Part shown: piece by piece, positions 61,509-64,000 of the stretch
Layout of the letters: every line of letters begins with the position of its first letter
Numbering within the stretch: the stretch's first letter is position 1
NCBI RefSeq assembly: GCF_003933745.1
Contig: NZ_RSEB01000007.1
Coordinates: 124,001 to 188,000, forward strand
Direction of reading: 5' to 3'
Source of the DNA: Glycomyces terrestris
GTDB lineage: Bacteria; Actinomycetota; Actinomycetes; Mycobacteriales; Micromonosporaceae
Length of the DNA stretch: 64,000 bases
Position numbers and translations under genes: made by a program
Notes under the pieces: model-generated
Database searches by the model: none
What the model saw: the letters and a program-made list of their open reading frames with translations, nothing else
Told to the model about the DNA's origin: nothing

Positions 61509-62096
61509 ATGAACTCACCCGCAGACACCTCTCGTGTGACCTCTGCCAAGATCGTCATCGCCGGTGGCTTCGGCGTCGGCAAGACGACCTTGGTCGGCTC
61601 GGTCTCCGAGATCACCCCGTTGACGACCGAGGCGATCATGACCTCCGCCTCCGAGGGCGTCGACGACAACAACCTGGTGCCCGACAAGGCGACGACCACG
61701 GTCGCCATGGACTTCGGCCGCATCACGATCGACCAGGACCTCATCCTGTACCTGTTCGGCACGCCCGGCCAGACCCGGTTCTGGTTCATGTGGGACGAGC
61801 TGGTGCGCGGCGCGATCGGCGCCATCGTCCTGGTCGACACCCGCCGCCTCGCGGACTGCTTCTCGGTCATCGACTTCTTCGAGCACCGCAAGCTGCCGTA
61901 CCTGGTGGCCGTGAACTGCTTCGACGGCAAGCAGCTCCACGAGATCAACGACATCCGCGATGCGCTTCAGATCTCGCACGACGTCCCCGTGATGTACACC
62001 GACGCCCGCAACCGCGAGTCCACCAAGCAGGTGCTCATCAAGCTCGTCGAGTACGTGCTGTCGATGCGGCGCACCCGCACCGTCGGCGTCCACTGA
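61509..62096 (+). CDS. cvnD: Conservon GTPase CvnD
   Basis: 195 residues, ATG 61509, 6 bases after cvnC, with AGGAGG 12 bases upstream inside cvnC. The Ras-like G domain has P-loop GGFGVGKTT (K25) and FGTPGQTRFWFMWDEL, where classical G3 has DxxGQ. The NKxD-equivalent is AVNCFDGKQ. Membrane-associated GTPase switch controlled by CvnA/B/C. A terminator follows, and no cvnE P450 gene is present. Confidence 0.94.
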   Translation: MNSPADTSRVTSAKIVIAGGFGVGKTTLVGSVSEITPLTTEAIMTSASEGVDDNNLVPDKATTTVAMDFGRITIDQDLILYLFGTPGQTRFWFMWDELVRGAIGAIVLVDTRRLADCFSVIDFFEHRKLPYLVAVNCFDGKQLHEINDIRDALQISHDVPVMYTDARNRESTKQVLIKLVEYVLSMRRTRTVGVH

Positions 62097-62187
62097 GTGC
62101 CCACAACCGGACGCACGACGACAACCGCGAACCGCGCCCCCGAGCGCGGCACCGTCTAGGCTGACCCAATCCACCTGGACCATGAGC

Positions 62188-62216
62188 AAGGACCCGAGAC
62201 ACCGTCTCGGGTCCTT
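62188..62216. terminator. Bidirectional terminator between cvnD and Nudix gene
   Basis: Perfect 13-base stem (62188-62200 with 62204-62216), loop ACC, in a convergent gap of 142 bases. Confidence 0.87.
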
Positions 62217-62238
62217 CGTTCGTTCGCCGTCGCGGGAC

Positions 62239-62937
62239 CTAGCTCTCCAATTGCATGCGGGACCGGAGCATGGCGGGATGCAAGACCTGGGCCGGCCCCT
62301 TCCGGTACAGGGCACCGGGCCGCCCGGGACCACCGTTGCGTTTCTCGCCGGTGCCTTCTAGGAATCCGTCGACGGAAGTGACCTTCCGTCGGAAGTTCCT
62401 CGAGTCCATGGAGACACCCCAGACGATCTCATACACCCGCTGGAGATCGCCGATGGTGAACACCTCGCCGCAGAAGGCGGTCGCGATCGTGGTGTGCTCG
62501 AGTCTCGACCGGGCGCGTTCGAGCGCGTCCTGCAAGATCAGATCGTGGTCGAACGCCAGTTCCGTTGAAAGTCCTGGATTGACTTCGTACCAGTCGGCGC
62601 TCGTAGCCTCCTCACCTGCTTCCGGCGTGGGGAGGTTGGGTGCGATCGCCAAGTATGACACCGTGATGACCCGGCCTCGCGGATCGCGATCGGGGCTCGA
62701 GTACACGCCGACCTGCTCCAGGTAGAGCCGGCTGCTGCTGACCCCGGTCTCCTCTTCGAGCTCCCTGGCAGCGGTCTCCTCGAGGCGCTCTCCGTCTTCC
62801 ACGAAACCTCCAGGCAGCGCTTTGCTCCCTCGGAAGGGCTCGGTGGCCCGCTCCATCAGGAGGACCTTGAGCTTGCCGTCACGAATGGTGAGGATCACAA
62901 CGTCAGCGGTGATGCTCGCGGTTATGGCTTGGGGCAC
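62239..62937 (-). CDS. Nudix hydrolase-like transcriptional regulator (NrtR type)
   Basis: 232 residues, GTG 62937. The N-terminal Nudix domain has a complete box at 44-66 (G-x5-E-x7-REUxEExGU), so hydrolysis may be intact, unlike many NrtR proteins. The C-terminal domain (about 155-215) reads FTIGDLQRVYEIVWG, then RNFRRKVTSVDGFLE, the winged helix of NrtR. NrtR proteins repress NAD genes and respond to ADP-ribose; this may sense a similar nucleotide. The gene is the third of a lower-GC operon after the XRE and deoxyribosyltransferase-like genes. No NAD-synthesis gene is adjacent. Confidence 0.86.
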   Translation of the reverse strand: MPQAITASITADVVILTIRDGKLKVLLMERATEPFRGSKALPGGFVEDGERLEETAARELEEETGVSSSRLYLEQVGVYSSPDRDPRGRVITVSYLAIAPNLPTPEAGEEATSADWYEVNPGLSTELAFDHDLILQDALERARSRLEHTTIATAFCGEVFTIGDLQRVYEIVWGVSMDSRNFRRKVTSVDGFLEGTGEKRNGGPGRPGALYRKGPAQVLHPAMLRSRMQLES

Positions 62938-62952
62938 TTCGGGTTGGCCGTC

Positions 62953-63414
62953 CTAAGAGAGTTCCGGACCGAGAAGAGTGCCTGACAGTCTACGATTCCC
63001 CAACAGACGGGTCAACTCATCGACGGTCGCGACCTGCTCATCCGATACCGGTATCGGGAGATCTTCGGGGCGCTCCGAGTAGTAGACGGGGATGCCCTCT
63101 GCATGGACGCGGCCGAGTTCGTAACTGGTGGTCCGGCCGATGTACCCGCCAGGCGCGACGACGTACACGAAGTCGGCGGAGAGGATGCGGGTGAGGGTCA
63201 CGGCCTGGATCTGATGGTCGGATGAGTTGAACGCGTCGGTCTCGAAGCGCACGAAGTCGGCACCGGGGTTGGTGATCCGGGAGATCGGCGGGGTGAGCAC
63301 TGAGATCAGGGCGCTCTCGAACTTCAGCGCGGCAGAGACGGTCTGCTCGTAGTATTGCCGGAAGCTCCCGATGATAGCCACCGTCCAAGGCGCATCGTTG
63401 GTGCCCGGTTTCAT
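62953..63414 (-). CDS. Nucleoside 2-deoxyribosyltransferase-like protein
   Basis: 153 residues, ATG 63414 overlapping the XRE stop as ATGA. A Rossmann-like fold: VAIIGSFRQYYEQT, ILSADFVYVVAPGGYIG with D81, and TSYELGRVHAEGIPVYY with E99, the position of the family's nucleophile. Members swap or hydrolyse bases from nucleosides or nucleotides. Its coupling to an XRE regulator and closeness to an NrtR-like Nudix gene suggests nucleotide or NAD-derivative turnover or sensing (inference). Confidence 0.75.
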   Translation of the reverse strand: MKPGTNDAPWTVAIIGSFRQYYEQTVSAALKFESALISVLTPPISRITNPGADFVRFETDAFNSSDHQIQAVTLTRILSADFVYVVAPGGYIGRTTSYELGRVHAEGIPVYYSERPEDLPIPVSDEQVATVDELTRLLGNRRLSGTLLGPELS

Positions 63415-64000
63415 CTGGGCCGCTCGCTTTCTTCGAGATCTGCTTGGAATTCGCGTCGGAGGGCGCTGAGTTTTCCGGCCCATCGCAGCCGGTCCTTCGG
63501 GGTGTACGGAAAGCCGCACAACTCGTGGCAGGCGCCGACGATGGCGTGCACGAGGAGCTCGTCGAGGGCATGGCGAGGGTCGCCGGCCAATGTTCGGGCT
63601 ACCCGGACATGGGAGACCGTTCCGGCTGGGCCGTGCGCAGAGTTGATGGTCTCGGCCAAATGCCTACTCGACCCTGGGATTCGCATCCGGTTGCGGCGCC
63701 GCTTAGTCGCGGACTGGGCTGAGGGCGGCCTCGAGGCCGCTGCGGCTCGCCGCACTTCAGTGATCAGCGTCGTGAGCTCCGCGGCGACCGCCGCAGCGGC
63801 CGCCGCCCGGTCGGCGACATCGCTTTGTTCCACGGGCCCGGCGGTGCGCCCGGATCCGACCTGGCGGGAGAGGGAGTTGAGGTGCGCGTTCAGCTCGTGC
63901 CACCGGAACCGCCAGCGTCGGATGTTCCCGCCGCATGCTCGAACGTATGCCAAGACGACTGGGAGTGTCGGCATGCGCGAACCCGAGGCCGCTTTGGCGA
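63411..64000 (-). CDS. XRE-type helix-turn-helix protein, 5' end outside window
   Basis: The frame is open to the window edge, so the first residues are missing; the ATG at 63974 lies inside the domain. The visible start, AKAASGSRMPTLPVVLAYVRACGGN, then WRFRWHEL, is the last part of the actinobacterial XRE HTH module that usually opens such proteins. A basic linker (KRRRNRMRI) and a helical domain with HALDELLVHAIVGACHELCGF and KLSALRREFQADLEE follow. Probably regulates the two genes coupled to it. Lower GC than the chromosome. Confidence 0.75.
   Translation of the reverse strand, partial: AKAASGSRMPTLPVVLAYVRACGGNIRRWRFRWHELNAHLNSLSRQVGSGRTAGPVEQSDVADRAAAAAAVAAELTTLITEVRRAAAASRPPSAQSATKRRRNRMRIPGSSRHLAETINSAHGPAGTVSHVRVARTLAGDPRHALDELLVHAIVGACHELCGFPYTPKDRLRWAGKLSALRREFQADLEESERPR

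Overview
The window is high-GC actinobacterial chromosome. The evidence is a mycothiol glycosyltransferase (mshA), a senX3-regX3 two-component pair, the futalosine menaquinone genes mqnA/mqnC/mqnE, a System II cytochrome c operon, a complete conservon (cvnABCD), frequent GTG starts, and long GC-rich inverted repeats as terminators. A dTMP kinase fused to an MFS transporter, together with futalosine genes and a conservon, suggests a Glycomycetales/Micromonosporales-like actinomycete. That placement is inference only. Nearly all genes are chromosomal core genes. No IS element, integrase, CRISPR array, rRNA or plasmid function is visible. There is one tRNA, tRNA-Lys(UUU).

Layout. 1-8.3 kb holds the end of an aldo/keto reductase gene and a block that in mycobacteria runs mshA-ybjN-gpm1-senX3-regX3. 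Here a lower-GC gene for a caspase-like protease fused to a Ser/Thr kinase sits inside that block (about 3.5-5.8 kb). 8.3-13.8 kb: TetR regulator, MFS-dTMP kinase, DNA polymerase III delta', a hypothetical gene, and an acidic DxDxDG-repeat protein. 14-24.3 kb: folE-ftsH, hpt, tilS-metalloprotease, dacB and ppa, resembling the mycobacterial Rv3609c-Rv3628 neighbourhood but with a secreted alpha-amylase inserted. 24.3-30.5 kb: yaaA-like gene, tRNA-Lys, a small ORF, an amidohydrolase, an epoxide-hydrolase-like gene and acsA. 30.8-41.2 kb: a degenerate Fic-like protein, mqnE with two coupled membrane genes, an NlpC/P60 hydrolase, a 791-residue Pro/Ala-rich zinc-ribbon protein, a Crh-like HPr with Gln15, then mqnA, a flavin reductase and mqnC. 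41.2-46.4 kb: a secreted serine protease, a CASTOR/POLLUX-like channel, a tandem GNAT protein and a lytic transglycosylase. 46.8-54.6 kb: a cyclase-NTPase regulator coupled to hemL-phosphatase-resA-small TM protein-ccdA-resB-ccsA. 54.7-56.7 kb: two adjacent MHYT-domain sensors. 57.3-62.1 kb: cvnA-cvnB-cvnC-cvnD. 62.2-64 kb: a lower-GC cassette of XRE regulator, deoxyribosyltransferase-like protein and NrtR-like Nudix protein, running off the edge.

How it fits together. The mqn genes make menaquinone through futalosine, and the hemL-to-ccsA operon makes haem precursors and attaches haem to c-type cytochromes, so much of the window supports respiration. RegX3/SenX3, the MHYT proteins, the cyclase and the conservon are sensing modules. 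The best candidates for undescribed biology are the caspase-kinase gene with its apparently frameshifted C-terminus, the Q15 HPr, the flavin reductase without an iron-sulphur domain between mqnA and mqnC, the DxDxDG protein, and the terminal XRE/deoxyribosyltransferase/Nudix cassette.
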